The position numbers were made by a program, and so were the translations under genes. The notes below the pieces were generated by a model that worked only from the letters and a program-made list of their open reading frames with translations, was not told where the DNA came from and ran no database searches. A stretch of DNA of 64,000 nt from JBBIOU01 sp037443205 (GTDB lineage: Bacteria; Bacteroidota; Bacteroidia; Flavobacteriales_D; UBA2798): the NCBI GenBank assembly GCA_037443205.1, contig JBBIOU010000016.1:1-64000 (forward strand), read 5' to 3'. Below are positions 51,601 to 59,835 of the stretch, piece after piece; the first letter of the stretch is position 1, and each line of letters begins with the position of its first letter.

Positions 51601-52153
51601 CTTCTAACTCTTCTATTGCATCTTCGAGGTATTTGGCATATTCGTTTAATTCGTCTATGCTGTAATTACCTGAAAGATTAATATTCATAATTGGAAATTC
51701 TGAAAAGTTCATTTCAAAGATATTCGGCTCGGCCGGCAGGTCGCGCGGAAAATCTTTGTCGCTGCGTGCTTTATCTACGGCATCTTTTACTTTTCGCAGA
51801 GCTTCGGTTGGCGTAATATTAAATTTAAACTCGGCTATAATGGTTGCATATCCAAAAATAGAAGTAGAAGTAAGTTTATCTAAACCCACTATGGTGTTTA
51901 TTTCTTTTTCGATGGGTCGTGTTATTTTATCTTCGATAACTTTGGGGCCTGCACCCGGATAAGCAATACCCACATATATTTGAGGTATTTTTAATTCGGG
52001 AAACGCTTCTTTAGGTATCGAGCGATATGCACTTATACCGGCCACAAAAATTATAAATGTAATAAGCAATACTGTTTTTACATTTAACAATGCTGCTTTT
52101 GTAAGTGCAAATTGTTTAAAAATTTTTTTATCCTTACTGTGATTGGCTTCCAT
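48662..52153 (-). CDS. RND-family efflux permease (HAE1/AcrB-like)
   Basis: This inner-membrane proton-driven pump takes substrates from the periplasm through the adaptor to TolC. The 1163-residue size is slightly longer than AcrB. The 12 membrane segments are in the usual pattern, with two large periplasmic loops. Key residues differ: TM4 reads GMLVDNGIVIIENI (the second Asp of AcrB is Asn), and TM10 reads GVVVNNAIVLIDY (the Lys of AcrB is Val). Both are frequent in Bacteroidota RND pumps. It is the last gene of the TetR-TolC-adaptor-RND operon. The substrate is unknown. Confidence 0.93.
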   Translation of the reverse strand: MEANHSKDKKIFKQFALTKAALLNVKTVLLITFIIFVAGISAYRSIPKEAFPELKIPQIYVGIAYPGAGPKVIEDKITRPIEKEINTIVGLDKLTSTSIFGYATIIAEFKFNITPTEALRKVKDAVDKARSDKDFPRDLPAEPNIFEMNFSEFPIMNINLSGNYSIDELNEYAKYLEDAIEELEDISKVEIRGVQKKELRIAIRKHDAEARMVSFQDIENAISSENITMSAGEIKENSTARTVRIEGEFKTVEEVKNIIVKRDYFDIVYLKDVADVSFGDEDTTSYARQLNPRTHKMESVVMLDVIKRSGTNLLDVSDSIFALLDHAKTSGRLPSDIELTITNDMSFQTRDQVSNLENSIISGVILVVLVLLFFLGLRNALFVGIAIPLSMFMSFMILDLMGITLNIMVLFSLVLALGMLVDNGIVIIENIYRWMDLGYKPFDAVRYAVGEVAWPIISSTATTVAAFVPLALWPGLMGEFMKYLPITLMLTLSSSLFVALVINPVLAMLYMRKEKQQTNHKRILRISAITIITGLVLVLSGNIALGNIALAFAIITLINVFLFTPWSHKFQNIMLPRLEEFYSRFLQYALYKKPKTVFFGTFALLFLSIIMVGLFTPKVLFFPENEPNYINIFVELPIGTDIKKTNNIAQKIEYIVDTTLSKYDRVFDFKDNGDTVRLIKSVISQVGEGTSDPMQGPAMGNTPHKARITVTFAESLYRKGHSTSEIMKEITNNLKGKFTADVKIIVDKEQNGPPQQPPINIELVGENYDDMIEEAERMKVFIDSKNIEGIDELRLDVETGKPELPVYPDRGLARRMDVSTYMIAEALRTAIFGKDISTFKIGEEEYDINLRYKEDYRNDLDALLNQKITFRDMLSGQLVQVPVRTVIINPQKTSTYSAVKRKNLNRVVTIFSGVSEGFNPNETVDKIKHELINYKTDKGISFKFTGQMEDQAKEMAFLSKALLIAVFLIFLIIVSQFNSYSSPLIIMFSVLFSLIGVFLGLVFTQMEFVIIMTMIGIISLAGVVVNNAIVLIDYTNLLIKQKRENLQLAENEPLPIHEVMHAIAEAGRTRLRPVLLTAITTLLGLIPLAIGFNFNFITFFASYDANFFIGGDNVQFFGPLSWTVIFGLTFATFLTLVVVPVMYLLLYRVKRWLYNKAGWSINE

Positions 52154-52168
52154 AAATATGTATTCAGA

Positions 52169-53317
52169 TTATTTTCTAACGGTTAGTTCCATCCCATTTT
52201 TTATACCTCTAGCTCCTTCGAGCACTACTTTATCTCCGGGTTTAAGATTTTCTAATACTACGGTATGTGTATCATCCGAAGGACCTGTTTCTATATCTAC
52301 CTTGCGTGCTATGTGTTTTCCATTTTCATCTTTAATAACGTAAACATAATTTTTACCTGTGTTGCTTTGCAAGATGCATTCGTTGGGGATAGTTAAAACA
52401 TTTTTCAACTTTTCATTTTTTATTCGTACCAAAGCAACCAGATTGGGTAATATTCGTTCGGAATAATTATTGAGCGCTATCTGAATTCTGAATGTGCGAT
52501 TAGCCGGGTTTATATATTTACCAACAAAAGTAATTGCAGCGTCATAAATAGTAGTATCTAAGGCTCTGATATAAATATCGGCCTTTCGGTCTTTATGTAC
52601 CGTGCGCAAATAGGTTTCCATAACATCCGTTTCAATTTTTATTTTTTTCATATCTATGATTCTTAGTAATGGAACTTGCGGCATAGCCATGCTGCCTTCT
52701 TCTACCATTACTTTTTCAATATACCCGTCAAATGGCGCTGTTACTATCGCTTTGCTCTTTTGTGTTTCAAGTGTTTGTAAAGTTTGCTCCAGCCTTTCTT
52801 TATTGTTTTTTGCTTCGCGGTACTGCAACTCCGATCCTATATTTTGTTTATGCAGGTTTTCTTGTTTTTCAAAAACAAATTGGGCTAACTCTAAACTTTT
52901 TTTAACTTCTTCTATATTTTTATTTAATATCTCTGTATCAATATAAAGCAAGGTTTGTCCTTTACGCACATGCTGTCCTTCTTGTACCAGGATTTTGTTT
53001 ATTACACCGCTCATTTCTGCATTCAGCAAAACATTTTTATCAGCTTCAATATTTCCTTGCACTTCAACAAAATTTACAAAATCGGAAGTATCGGCCATAA
53101 CAAAAGTTACGGCATTAAGTTCATTTTTTCTGAACGAACTGTCAATTTTAGATAATTCTACTTCTAATGTAAATTTCTTTTTGTTTAAGTCTTCTATTTG
53201 TGCAATTGTTTCGTTGAGCTCTGATTTTAATTTATCGGTCTCATTGTTGCTATCCTCTGAACATGCATATGCGGTAAGGGCAACAAGCAATAAAGGTAAA
53301 TTGATTTTCGGGTTCAT
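52169..53317 (-). CDS. RND periplasmic adaptor (membrane-fusion lipoprotein)
   Basis: The 382-residue HlyD/AcrA-type protein has a lipobox ending TAYAC (lipidated Cys19), a coiled-coil start (DKLKSELNETIAQIEDLNKK), the lipoyl half-motifs NAEMSGVINKILVQEGQHVRKG and IVTAPFDGYIEKVMVEEGSM around an alpha-hairpin (about 140-190), then the beta-barrel and membrane-proximal domains. It bridges the permease and TolC. It lies between them, 15 and 11 bp from its neighbours. Confidence 0.92.
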   Translation of the reverse strand: MNPKINLPLLLVALTAYACSEDSNNETDKLKSELNETIAQIEDLNKKKFTLEVELSKIDSSFRKNELNAVTFVMADTSDFVNFVEVQGNIEADKNVLLNAEMSGVINKILVQEGQHVRKGQTLLYIDTEILNKNIEEVKKSLELAQFVFEKQENLHKQNIGSELQYREAKNNKERLEQTLQTLETQKSKAIVTAPFDGYIEKVMVEEGSMAMPQVPLLRIIDMKKIKIETDVMETYLRTVHKDRKADIYIRALDTTIYDAAITFVGKYINPANRTFRIQIALNNYSERILPNLVALVRIKNEKLKNVLTIPNECILQSNTGKNYVYVIKDENGKHIARKVDIETGPSDDTHTVVLENLKPGDKVVLEGARGIKNGMELTVRK

Positions 53318-53328
53318 ATAATTATTTG

Positions 53329-54690
53329 TTATTTCGGGTTTGTTTGATTTAAATTATCTAAGGCTGCTTTTGCGTTAAGCATTTGCAAAATGCTGTTAAT
53401 ATAATTTGCTTGTGTTTGTAAATACTGGGTTTGCGCCTGATTAAGCTCCATGCTTGAAGAAACACCTTCTTTGTATTTGGCAAGTGTTTTGCGCTGTATA
53501 TTCTCTGCCAGGGCCAACGATTGTTTTTCTGCCTGATAGGTTTTTACCGCATTAAAAAATTCTTGTTGCACATTGTGCCAGTTAATTTTAAGACTTTCAT
53601 CGGTTTGCTTTAATTGTATTTCGGTTTTTTTATATTCTAATTCGTTTTGTGCTATACGTGCTGCACCCATACCACTTGCCCATATAGGTATTGTCAATTT
53701 TATTCCCCATAAGGTAGCCGGATACCAGGGTTTATTTTGAAAAAAGTCAAAATCGTTGCGGAATGCCTGTTGTTGATGAGAAAAAAATGCACTTAATGAA
53801 GGCAGGCGTTCAGCCTTTTCGTTTTTTACATTTAAGGCGTTTAATTCTAATTGTGTTTGCAGTATTTTATGATCAATGTTATTAGTTACCAAAAATGACG
53901 TGTCTTTAAAGTCCTCTATTTTTAATGAGGTTAATATGGTTTCGGTATTTTCGGCCAATGTGATGTTTTCTGTAAGCGGCATACCCATTTGTAATTTTAA
54001 AAGGGCATACGCTATATCGCGCATGCTTTCTGCGCGTGTTAATGCATTTTTAATATTCAGATAAGTAAGATTTATCTGGTCAACATCTTGCTCCTCAATT
54101 AAGCCGTTTTTAAATATTTCTTTTGTTTCATTTAGCAACATTTCTACGTTGGTAAAAATTTGCTTAAGAGTGTTTACGTTTTCATCGGCAACTATGGCTG
54201 TATAATATGCTTTGGCTATATCATTTTTTGAATTTATTTCGGTTTTTTCTACCAATAGGCGGTTTAAGTTAGCAATACCTTTGGTTGCCTGTAAACCAAT
54301 CAGGTAAGAACCATCAAAAATTAATTGAGAAAAGGTAATTCCTCCTGTAACATTGTAGTTTGTACCAAATCTCACTCCTATCAGGTCATTGCCGGCCAAA
54401 GGATTAAATGCGTTGGCAGGAATAACCGTTGTAGGTAAATCAATATAATTTGTAAAATTTCCTTCGGCATTTATCTGCGGCAAACCGATAGCTAATACTT
54501 CGCGCACTTTTTTCTCCGACTTTTGTAAATCGAGTTTGCTGATAGTAATATTATAGCTGTTTTTTAATCCATATTCCAGTGCTTGTTTTAACGTATATGC
54601 GGTTTGCGAATGCAGCAGATTGATTGGGTACATCATCAGTAATATACTGCCAAAGCAATAAGATATTATGTTATGTTTTATAGTTTGCAT
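53329..54690 (-). CDS. TolC-family outer-membrane efflux channel
   Basis: The 453-residue protein has a signal peptide (1-29) and two duplicated helix-strand halves of the outer-membrane efflux family (LKQALEYGLKNSYNITISKLDLQKSEKKVREVLA; LALAENIQRKTLAKYKEGVSSSMELNQAQTQYLQ). It forms the trimeric exit duct of the RND pump. It is 17 bp after the TetR gene in the same operon. Confidence 0.92.
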   Translation of the reverse strand: MQTIKHNIISYCFGSILLMMYPINLLHSQTAYTLKQALEYGLKNSYNITISKLDLQKSEKKVREVLAIGLPQINAEGNFTNYIDLPTTVIPANAFNPLAGNDLIGVRFGTNYNVTGGITFSQLIFDGSYLIGLQATKGIANLNRLLVEKTEINSKNDIAKAYYTAIVADENVNTLKQIFTNVEMLLNETKEIFKNGLIEEQDVDQINLTYLNIKNALTRAESMRDIAYALLKLQMGMPLTENITLAENTETILTSLKIEDFKDTSFLVTNNIDHKILQTQLELNALNVKNEKAERLPSLSAFFSHQQQAFRNDFDFFQNKPWYPATLWGIKLTIPIWASGMGAARIAQNELEYKKTEIQLKQTDESLKINWHNVQQEFFNAVKTYQAEKQSLALAENIQRKTLAKYKEGVSSSMELNQAQTQYLQTQANYINSILQMLNAKAALDNLNQTNPK

Positions 54691-54707
54691 ACGGTTATAT
54701 GTATTTT

Positions 54708-55319
54708 TTATTTAATTTTTTTTTCTAATTGGGAAATATATTTCATTCCCTTCTCGCTTAAAATGCCTCTTAGGTGATAGCGCATGTATTCTACATATAC
54801 ATCGCCAAAATTAAACTGTGCGGGCGGAAACAAGTCTCCGTCAAAAATTATGTCCAGGCGGGCCACAAACACCCGGGCAATAATGTCAGGATTTAAGTCT
54901 TTTCTATAGAATCCTTCTTTCATACCTCTGCTTAGGTTCTTCATGATAGTGCCCATCACGTGTCTGCGTTTATGCTCCTGAAATATTTGCCAGGCTTCGG
55001 GATAATATTTTTCCAAATCATAATGTATGGAGGGATGTATAGAGGCTACCTTACCCGTCATGTGCTTTACGATTTCCAATGTTTCGTCTATTGCATTTTT
55101 ACTATGTTTTACTATATTGCAAACACATGTTTCATCTTCCTGACATTCTTGTTTCATCACTTTAGTAACCAAATCGCTTTTATCGGTAACATAATTGTAA
55201 AGTGTTTTTTTCGACATTTTAAGTTCACGGGCAATGTCGTCCATGGTAACGCTTTTAATGCCGTATCGCATAAAAATTTTTTTTATGCTGATAAGCAAAT
55301 CATCTATATTCATTTCCAT
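54708..55319 (-). CDS. TetR-family regulator of the efflux operon
   Basis: The 203-residue protein has an N-terminal HTH (FMRYGIKSVTMDDIARELKMSKKTLYNYVTDKSDLV, about 16-50) and a helical ligand domain with a CxxxxxCVC-like cluster (QECQEDETCVCNIV), uncommon in TetR proteins and possibly redox or metal responsive. It is the first gene of the efflux operon, so it likely represses its own transcript. The ATG at 55319 is used, since the -7 element (55340-55347) lies downstream of the alternative start at 55364. Confidence 0.9.
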   Translation of the reverse strand: MEMNIDDLLISIKKIFMRYGIKSVTMDDIARELKMSKKTLYNYVTDKSDLVTKVMKQECQEDETCVCNIVKHSKNAIDETLEIVKHMTGKVASIHPSIHYDLEKYYPEAWQIFQEHKRRHVMGTIMKNLSRGMKEGFYRKDLNPDIIARVFVARLDIIFDGDLFPPAQFNFGDVYVEYMRYHLRGILSEKGMKYISQLEKKIK

Positions 55320-55339
55320 AGGAATTATTTTTTCCGGGG

Positions 55340-55347
55340 CAAATGTA
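55340..55347 (-). promoter_or_regulatory. -7 promoter element (TACATTTG) of the efflux operon
   Basis: TACATTTG, 20 nt before the TetR ATG at 55319. Confidence 0.55.
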
Positions 55348-55364
55348 ATACTAAAAACACACAA

Positions 55365-55391
55365 GAAACAATTTATATATAAAAATGTTTC
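55365..55391. promoter_or_regulatory. Candidate TetR operator (GAAACA-N15-TGTTTC)
   Basis: A perfect 6-bp inverted repeat (GAAACA 55365-55370, TGTTTC 55386-55391) lies just upstream of the -7 element. A second pair, AAAACACA (55354-55361) and TGTGTTTT (55404-55411), encloses it. TetR proteins bind such palindromes next to their own promoter. Assignment rests on position only. Confidence 0.4.
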
Positions 55392-55449
55392 CTATGTATA
55401 AAATGTGTTTTTTGGTCGATATATCTGTATGATAAACCGATGAATAAAA

Positions 55450-55479
55450 CCGAATTACATCTTAGCATGCTTAATTCGG
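55450..55479 (-). terminator. Intrinsic terminator after the PQQ-dehydrogenase-like gene
   Basis: CCGAATTA and TAATTCGG pair (8 bp, 14-nt loop that itself contains a GCATGC palindrome), with TTTTATT following on the minus strand. It is 43 bp past the stop at 55523. Confidence 0.65.
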
Positions 55480-55522
55480 GTAAAGCAAAGAAAGTTGCGA
55501 GAGAAGGATGAAAAAACCGAAA

Positions 55523-56896
55523 CTATCTTTTGATGATAAACTTTTGTGTAAGCTCGCCTTTAAGCGAACGCACTTTAATGAAATAAACCCCTTCTGAGAG
55601 TGTTGAAACATCTAATTGTTTAGTGTATGTTTGTATATTTCCGTTTTGCAATAGTTTACCGGCAACATCAAATAACTCAAAATAACTGCCTGCAATAAGT
55701 TCGTTACCGTTAATGGATATATAATCAGTAGCGGGGTTAGGTATAATACTAAAAGAGAGTATGTCGGTTTCATTTACTGCCATACCAACGGGGCAAATTT
55801 TTCTGATTTTTCCATTGCTGGTATAACCGCCTTCCATAGCTAAAATGCATCCATCCGGGCTTTGCTTAAGGGTAGTTAATTGTGCAATATCGAGCATGAG
55901 TGTGCGCGACACAAAGCCGTTCCATGCGGGGGGATTGCTTAGTGTAATATCGTATATTCTGCCATAATCGTTATCGGCAACTAATAAATGTCCTTGCAAA
56001 TTAGGCATCAGCGAATGATTATAAACCATAATTCCGGTTACAGCCGGAAGCGGTGAGCCCCATACTTCGATAGGCGCAATAAAGTTAGGGTTAGAGCAAG
56101 TACCGGAAATTCCTTCGCATTGGGGCCAGCCGTAATTTCCTCCTTTTACAATTTGGTTTACCTCATCATAAGTATTTTGTCCGTTTTCTGAGGCATATAA
56201 GGAATCGTTTATAGGGCTGAAACAAAAGTCGAAAGAATTGCGCAAACCATAAGCCCAAATTCTGTCGTCATTGCCATTGGTGGGGTTACCGTCATCATAA
56301 AAGGGATTGTCTGCCGGTGCTGCTCCGGTAAATTTATTGATGCGTAATATTTTTCCACAGGGGTTAGTAAGCAATTGTGAATTAGCAGGTGTAGCCCTAT
56401 CGCCTAAGGTGATATATAAATGGGTGGTATCCGATGGTCTGAAGTGTATATTTCCGCCCGTATGATTCCCTGCTGTAAAAGGGTCGGCATAGTTAAAAAT
56501 AATTACAGGGTTAGTTCCCTGATTGTTTACTTCGGTAAAACGCACAACCCTGATTCTGGCAGGGCTTTTATGATTATAAAACACATAAACATAATGATTG
56601 CTGTTAAAATTAGGGTCTATAGCTACACCTAAAACACCTCTTTCAAAAACCACTTCGGTTGAATCGGTGAAGTTCCAGAATGTGTTTAATAAATTACCAT
56701 TTGCTGCGTCATAAACATTTACAAATGCATCTACTGCATTGCCCGAAGATCCTCCTTTAAGCGCCACAAAAAAACGCCCGTCAGTAGTCATATCAAACGA
56801 TACGGGTTGCACTAAGCCCGTTACCAAATTGGTAATATTGTATTGTGCTTTTGCGTAAAAAGGGAAGCATAGCAATGCCAGAAAGATTTTTTTCAT
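55523..56896 (-). CDS. PQQ-type sugar dehydrogenase-like protein with T9SS sorting domain
   Basis: A signal peptide (1-17) precedes a six-bladed beta-propeller of the soluble glucose dehydrogenase family (GVLGVAIDPNFNSNHYVYVFYNHK, GGNIHFRPSDTTHLYITLGDR, RIWAYGLRNSFDFCFSP, GGNYGWPQCEG). In true sGDH these loops bind PQQ and Ca2+. Whether PQQ is bound here is not certain. The last 78 residues are a T9SS sorting domain (IIPNPATDYISINGNEL ... GVYFIKV). It should be secreted. Its promoter (56920-56927) and terminator are its own. Confidence 0.88.
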   Translation of the reverse strand: MKKIFLALLCFPFYAKAQYNITNLVTGLVQPVSFDMTTDGRFFVALKGGSSGNAVDAFVNVYDAANGNLLNTFWNFTDSTEVVFERGVLGVAIDPNFNSNHYVYVFYNHKSPARIRVVRFTEVNNQGTNPVIIFNYADPFTAGNHTGGNIHFRPSDTTHLYITLGDRATPANSQLLTNPCGKILRINKFTGAAPADNPFYDDGNPTNGNDDRIWAYGLRNSFDFCFSPINDSLYASENGQNTYDEVNQIVKGGNYGWPQCEGISGTCSNPNFIAPIEVWGSPLPAVTGIMVYNHSLMPNLQGHLLVADNDYGRIYDITLSNPPAWNGFVSRTLMLDIAQLTTLKQSPDGCILAMEGGYTSNGKIRKICPVGMAVNETDILSFSIIPNPATDYISINGNELIAGSYFELFDVAGKLLQNGNIQTYTKQLDVSTLSEGVYFIKVRSLKGELTQKFIIKR

Positions 56897-56919
56897 AGAG
56901 AGTTATTGATGATTGTTTT

Positions 56920-56927
56920 CAAATGTA
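56920..56927 (-). promoter_or_regulatory. -7 promoter element (TACATTTG)
   Basis: TACATTTG, 23 nt before the ATG at 56896. Confidence 0.55.
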
Positions 56928-56953
56928 TTATTTATTTAATCAGAATGATAAAA

Positions 56954-58027
56954 TCAATTAGGATGTGGGTTACTAAACTTAGGGTTAGTTAAAAACTCAT
57001 GGTCGGTTAAAGTTAACAGAAAAGCTTTAAGTTGGGCTTTTTCGGGATTGGTAAGCAGTACTCCGCCATCATTTACAAATTTCATGAGCGGGTCTATGGT
57101 AGCAGAATTCACTAACCCTTCACTGTAATGATTAATCACCTCATCCAGGGTATTAAATCTACCGTCATGCATATACGGTCCGCTCACTTCAATATTACGC
57201 AAAGTAGGAATTCTAAATCTGCCCATATCAGCAGCATTGCCGGTTACTCCGCCCCTTCCTAAATCACTAAATGTAGCATCCAGACCGTTGTTCGAGAAAA
57301 AATTAGACATAAACAATGGTTTGTTGTGGCAATGAAAGCAATCGGCACCTGACATGAAATTTGGTTGTTTGTCGCGCATGAAGAGTTCCATGCCGCTAAA
57401 TTCCTGTTGGGTTAAAACCACTTCGCCCCTGAGGTATTTATCAAACTTTGAGTTGGCTGAAATGAGTGTTCTTAAAAACTGTGCAATAGCTTTCGAAACC
57501 AAAACTGAGTCAATATTATAAGTGCCGAATGCCTGAAAAAACATTTTTCTGTATTTGGGGCTTTCGTTGAGTTTACGTTCTACTTCATGCCAGGTTGTAT
57601 TCATTTCGATGGGATTGCGCACCGGTTCAAAAATTTGTTGCTCGAGGCTTTGTGCCCTACCATCCCAAAAAAAAGATGTTTGGTAAGCTAAGTTAGTTAA
57701 TACCATCGAATTTCTGGTACCTTCTGCTCCGGTAATTCCTTTGCTGAATCGTTGCGGGTCGCTGAAATTAAATTGTTGTTGGTGGCAGGTAGCACACGAC
57801 ATGGTATTGTCGTCCGAAAGCATTTTTTCGTAAAATAAATGCCGACCTAATTCAACTCCTTCAACGGTTAGCGGGTTATCGGGTGGAATAACAGGTTGAG
57901 GAAAACCTTGCGGCAACTCTAAAACATAAGGGGTGGGTTTATCGGGTTCCAGTTGTGCATCGCGCTTGCAAGAATACAAAACCATTAAAATTATTAAAAG
58001 GCGATATATGTATTTTGCAGGCATCAT
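56954..58027 (-). CDS. Dihaem cytochrome-c peroxidase / MauG (MbnH-like) lipoprotein
   Basis: The 357-residue protein has a lipobox (LYSC, Cys20) and two haem-c sites, C78-ATC-H82 and C230-FHC-H234, in the CCP/MauG fold. Conserved blocks are NSMVLTNLAYQTSFFWDGRAQSLEQQ, FRIPTLRNIEVSGPYMHDGRF and HYSEG. MauG-type enzymes oxidise tryptophan in partner proteins; MbnH does so in MbnP. The operon contains two MbnP-like genes, which supports that role. It overlaps the previous gene by 4 bp (ATGA). Confidence 0.9.
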   Translation of the reverse strand: MMPAKYIYRLLIILMVLYSCKRDAQLEPDKPTPYVLELPQGFPQPVIPPDNPLTVEGVELGRHLFYEKMLSDDNTMSCATCHQQQFNFSDPQRFSKGITGAEGTRNSMVLTNLAYQTSFFWDGRAQSLEQQIFEPVRNPIEMNTTWHEVERKLNESPKYRKMFFQAFGTYNIDSVLVSKAIAQFLRTLISANSKFDKYLRGEVVLTQQEFSGMELFMRDKQPNFMSGADCFHCHNKPLFMSNFFSNNGLDATFSDLGRGGVTGNAADMGRFRIPTLRNIEVSGPYMHDGRFNTLDEVINHYSEGLVNSATIDPLMKFVNDGGVLLTNPEKAQLKAFLLTLTDHEFLTNPKFSNPHPN

Positions 58028-59034
58028 TTTTTATATTGTTCGTTGTTTACAAATTTACTATCATTTAACGAATTTAAAAAACTTATTAATGATTTTTTAT
58101 CCTCCTGTGTAAGGTAAAAACCTTTAATAAGATTACTTTTTAGCGGATGGTTTTGGCCACCGGAAGCATAATGATCAACAACTTCTTCGAGAGTTTGTTT
58201 GCTGCCATCGTGCATATAAGGTGCCGTATAGCCAATATTTCGCAAAGATGGAACTCTGAATTTGCCATTATCAAGACTGTCGGTTGTTATGCGCTGACGT
58301 CCGGGATCGTTGTAATGCAAATACAGTCCGTTATTTTGAAAAGTTCCATTGGTAAAGTTAAAACCGCTATGGCAAGCTGAGCAATTTAAACTGTCAGAAA
58401 AAAATAATTCTTTTCCCCTTAATTCGCTTGCATTTAAATAACCCTTTCGATACAGGTAATCATCGTAGCGCGAATAACCCGATATAAGCGTTCTTTCGAA
58501 AGCCGCCAGTGCTCTGGTAATGACATAAGGATCGGGTTTACGGCCATAAGCTAATTCGCTTAATTTTTGATATTGGATATTATTAGCCACGCGTTTGGCT
58601 GCATGCAAAATATTAAAATCCATTTCGTTGTGGTCTTCGATAGGGGCAAGCACCTGTAGTTCTATAGTAGGCACTCCGCCATCGCGCATAAAGGAATTTT
58701 GATAGGCCAGATTTTGTAGCGGGGGTGCATTTCTGATACTCATTCTTGCTTCAATACCTTTACTCAATGGCAATGCATCAGTAAATGCTTTTTCGGGATG
58801 ATGGCAATGGGCACAACTAATGGTTGAATCGCGTGATAAGATGGGATCGTAAAACAACATTTTACCTAACAGTACCCTTGTATTGGTGAGTTGATTATCT
58901 TCGGGTATTGAAGGCTGCGGAAATCCTTGTGGAATATTTAATGTATAAGTATCTGAACTATGTAGGTTTTCAATGATATTATTACAAGCAGAAAATAAAA
59001 ATATCAGCAGCGATATGTAAATTATTTTATACAC
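58024..59034 (-). CDS. Second dihaem cytochrome-c peroxidase / MauG (MbnH-like) lipoprotein
   Basis: A 336-residue paralogue of the following gene, with a lipobox (FSAC, Cys17) and haem sites C74-AHC-H78 and C218-SAC-H222. The fold blocks NAPPLQNLAYQNSFMRDGGVPTIE and FRVPSLRNIGYTAPYMHDGS are present. The two paralogues share the order of blocks, but their spacers differ, so they arose by an old duplication. Gene order (MbnP, MbnP, then two MbnH-like) suggests each haem enzyme matches one MbnP partner. Confidence 0.9.
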   Translation of the reverse strand: MYKIIYISLLIFLFSACNNIIENLHSSDTYTLNIPQGFPQPSIPEDNQLTNTRVLLGKMLFYDPILSRDSTISCAHCHHPEKAFTDALPLSKGIEARMSIRNAPPLQNLAYQNSFMRDGGVPTIELQVLAPIEDHNEMDFNILHAAKRVANNIQYQKLSELAYGRKPDPYVITRALAAFERTLISGYSRYDDYLYRKGYLNASELRGKELFFSDSLNCSACHSGFNFTNGTFQNNGLYLHYNDPGRQRITTDSLDNGKFRVPSLRNIGYTAPYMHDGSKQTLEEVVDHYASGGQNHPLKSNLIKGFYLTQEDKKSLISFLNSLNDSKFVNNEQYKK

Positions 59035-59042
59035 ATTATAAC

Positions 59043-59825
59043 TTACTCTAATGTAAATATACCTACCGATATATCTGCTACACGCGTTCCTAATGATGTA
59101 ACGGTAAAAGCATGGAGCGAGTGATCAGTTTTTAAATCAAGGGTATCGTTTGTGTTATAAAAAAACTTATCAATATTAAAAACTAAATTCAGGTTAGTAG
59201 TGTTTCCTGTAGTAATAGTAAAAGGATGGTTATATAATTCTACTTCTCTGTATAAAGCATTGTTGCCGGTATGAAAGGAGAATAACAAATCATGGTTGCC
59301 CGAGAGTGGCGAAGCAGTATCAACGCGGCCTTCAAACTTCATAAAAATATATCCGGTATTCCAGTTCCAGTGCATATCCTGCGCCTGATTGATGCTTAGC
59401 GGGTGGTCGGGAGCTAAAACGGTTGGGTCGGAATTGTTTTTATCGGGCCCGACTCCAATACCAAATTTTATTCCCTGGTAATTACCTGGTTGTACTTCGG
59501 CAGTAAAGCTTGGATTACCGTTGATAAAGTCTATCTTGGCGGCATCTTTAAACTGCGTCTCCATGCCGGCCTGTGTTTTGGTGCGCAAATCGTAGAGAAA
59601 AAATTTAAGTACCTCAACTTGTACACTGTAGCCGGAAATATTTATAACCGATTGAGCCTGGTTGATTGTATAGGGCTGGCCATTAAACTTTGCTATTAAA
59701 TTTACTTTTAATGTGCCGTTGTTGTTAGTTGGTTGCGGTTCGGGTTCGGTAGCCGGTTTTTTACAGGCCAACAACAGTAGCGCAAGCGCTACTGTTGTTA
59801 CCATTGTATTTTTTGTTGTATTCAT
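59043..59825 (-). CDS. MbnP-like copper-binding lipoprotein
   Basis: A 260-residue protein with a lipobox (LLLAC, Cys21) and the MbnP domain. The core FGIGVGPDKNNSDPT...MHWNWNTGYIFMKFEG (Trp at 153 and 155) is the conserved Trp-rich signature; MbnP Trp residues are oxidised to kynurenine by MbnH and take part in copper binding. Its start lies 8 bp before the first MbnH-like gene. Copper binding here is inferred by family. Confidence 0.8.
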   Translation of the reverse strand: MNTTKNTMVTTVALALLLLACKKPATEPEPQPTNNNGTLKVNLIAKFNGQPYTINQAQSVINISGYSVQVEVLKFFLYDLRTKTQAGMETQFKDAAKIDFINGNPSFTAEVQPGNYQGIKFGIGVGPDKNNSDPTVLAPDHPLSINQAQDMHWNWNTGYIFMKFEGRVDTASPLSGNHDLLFSFHTGNNALYREVELYNHPFTITTGNTTNLNLVFNIDKFFYNTNDTLDLKTDHSLHAFTVTSLGTRVADISVGIFTLE

Positions 59826-59835
59826 ATTAATAAGT

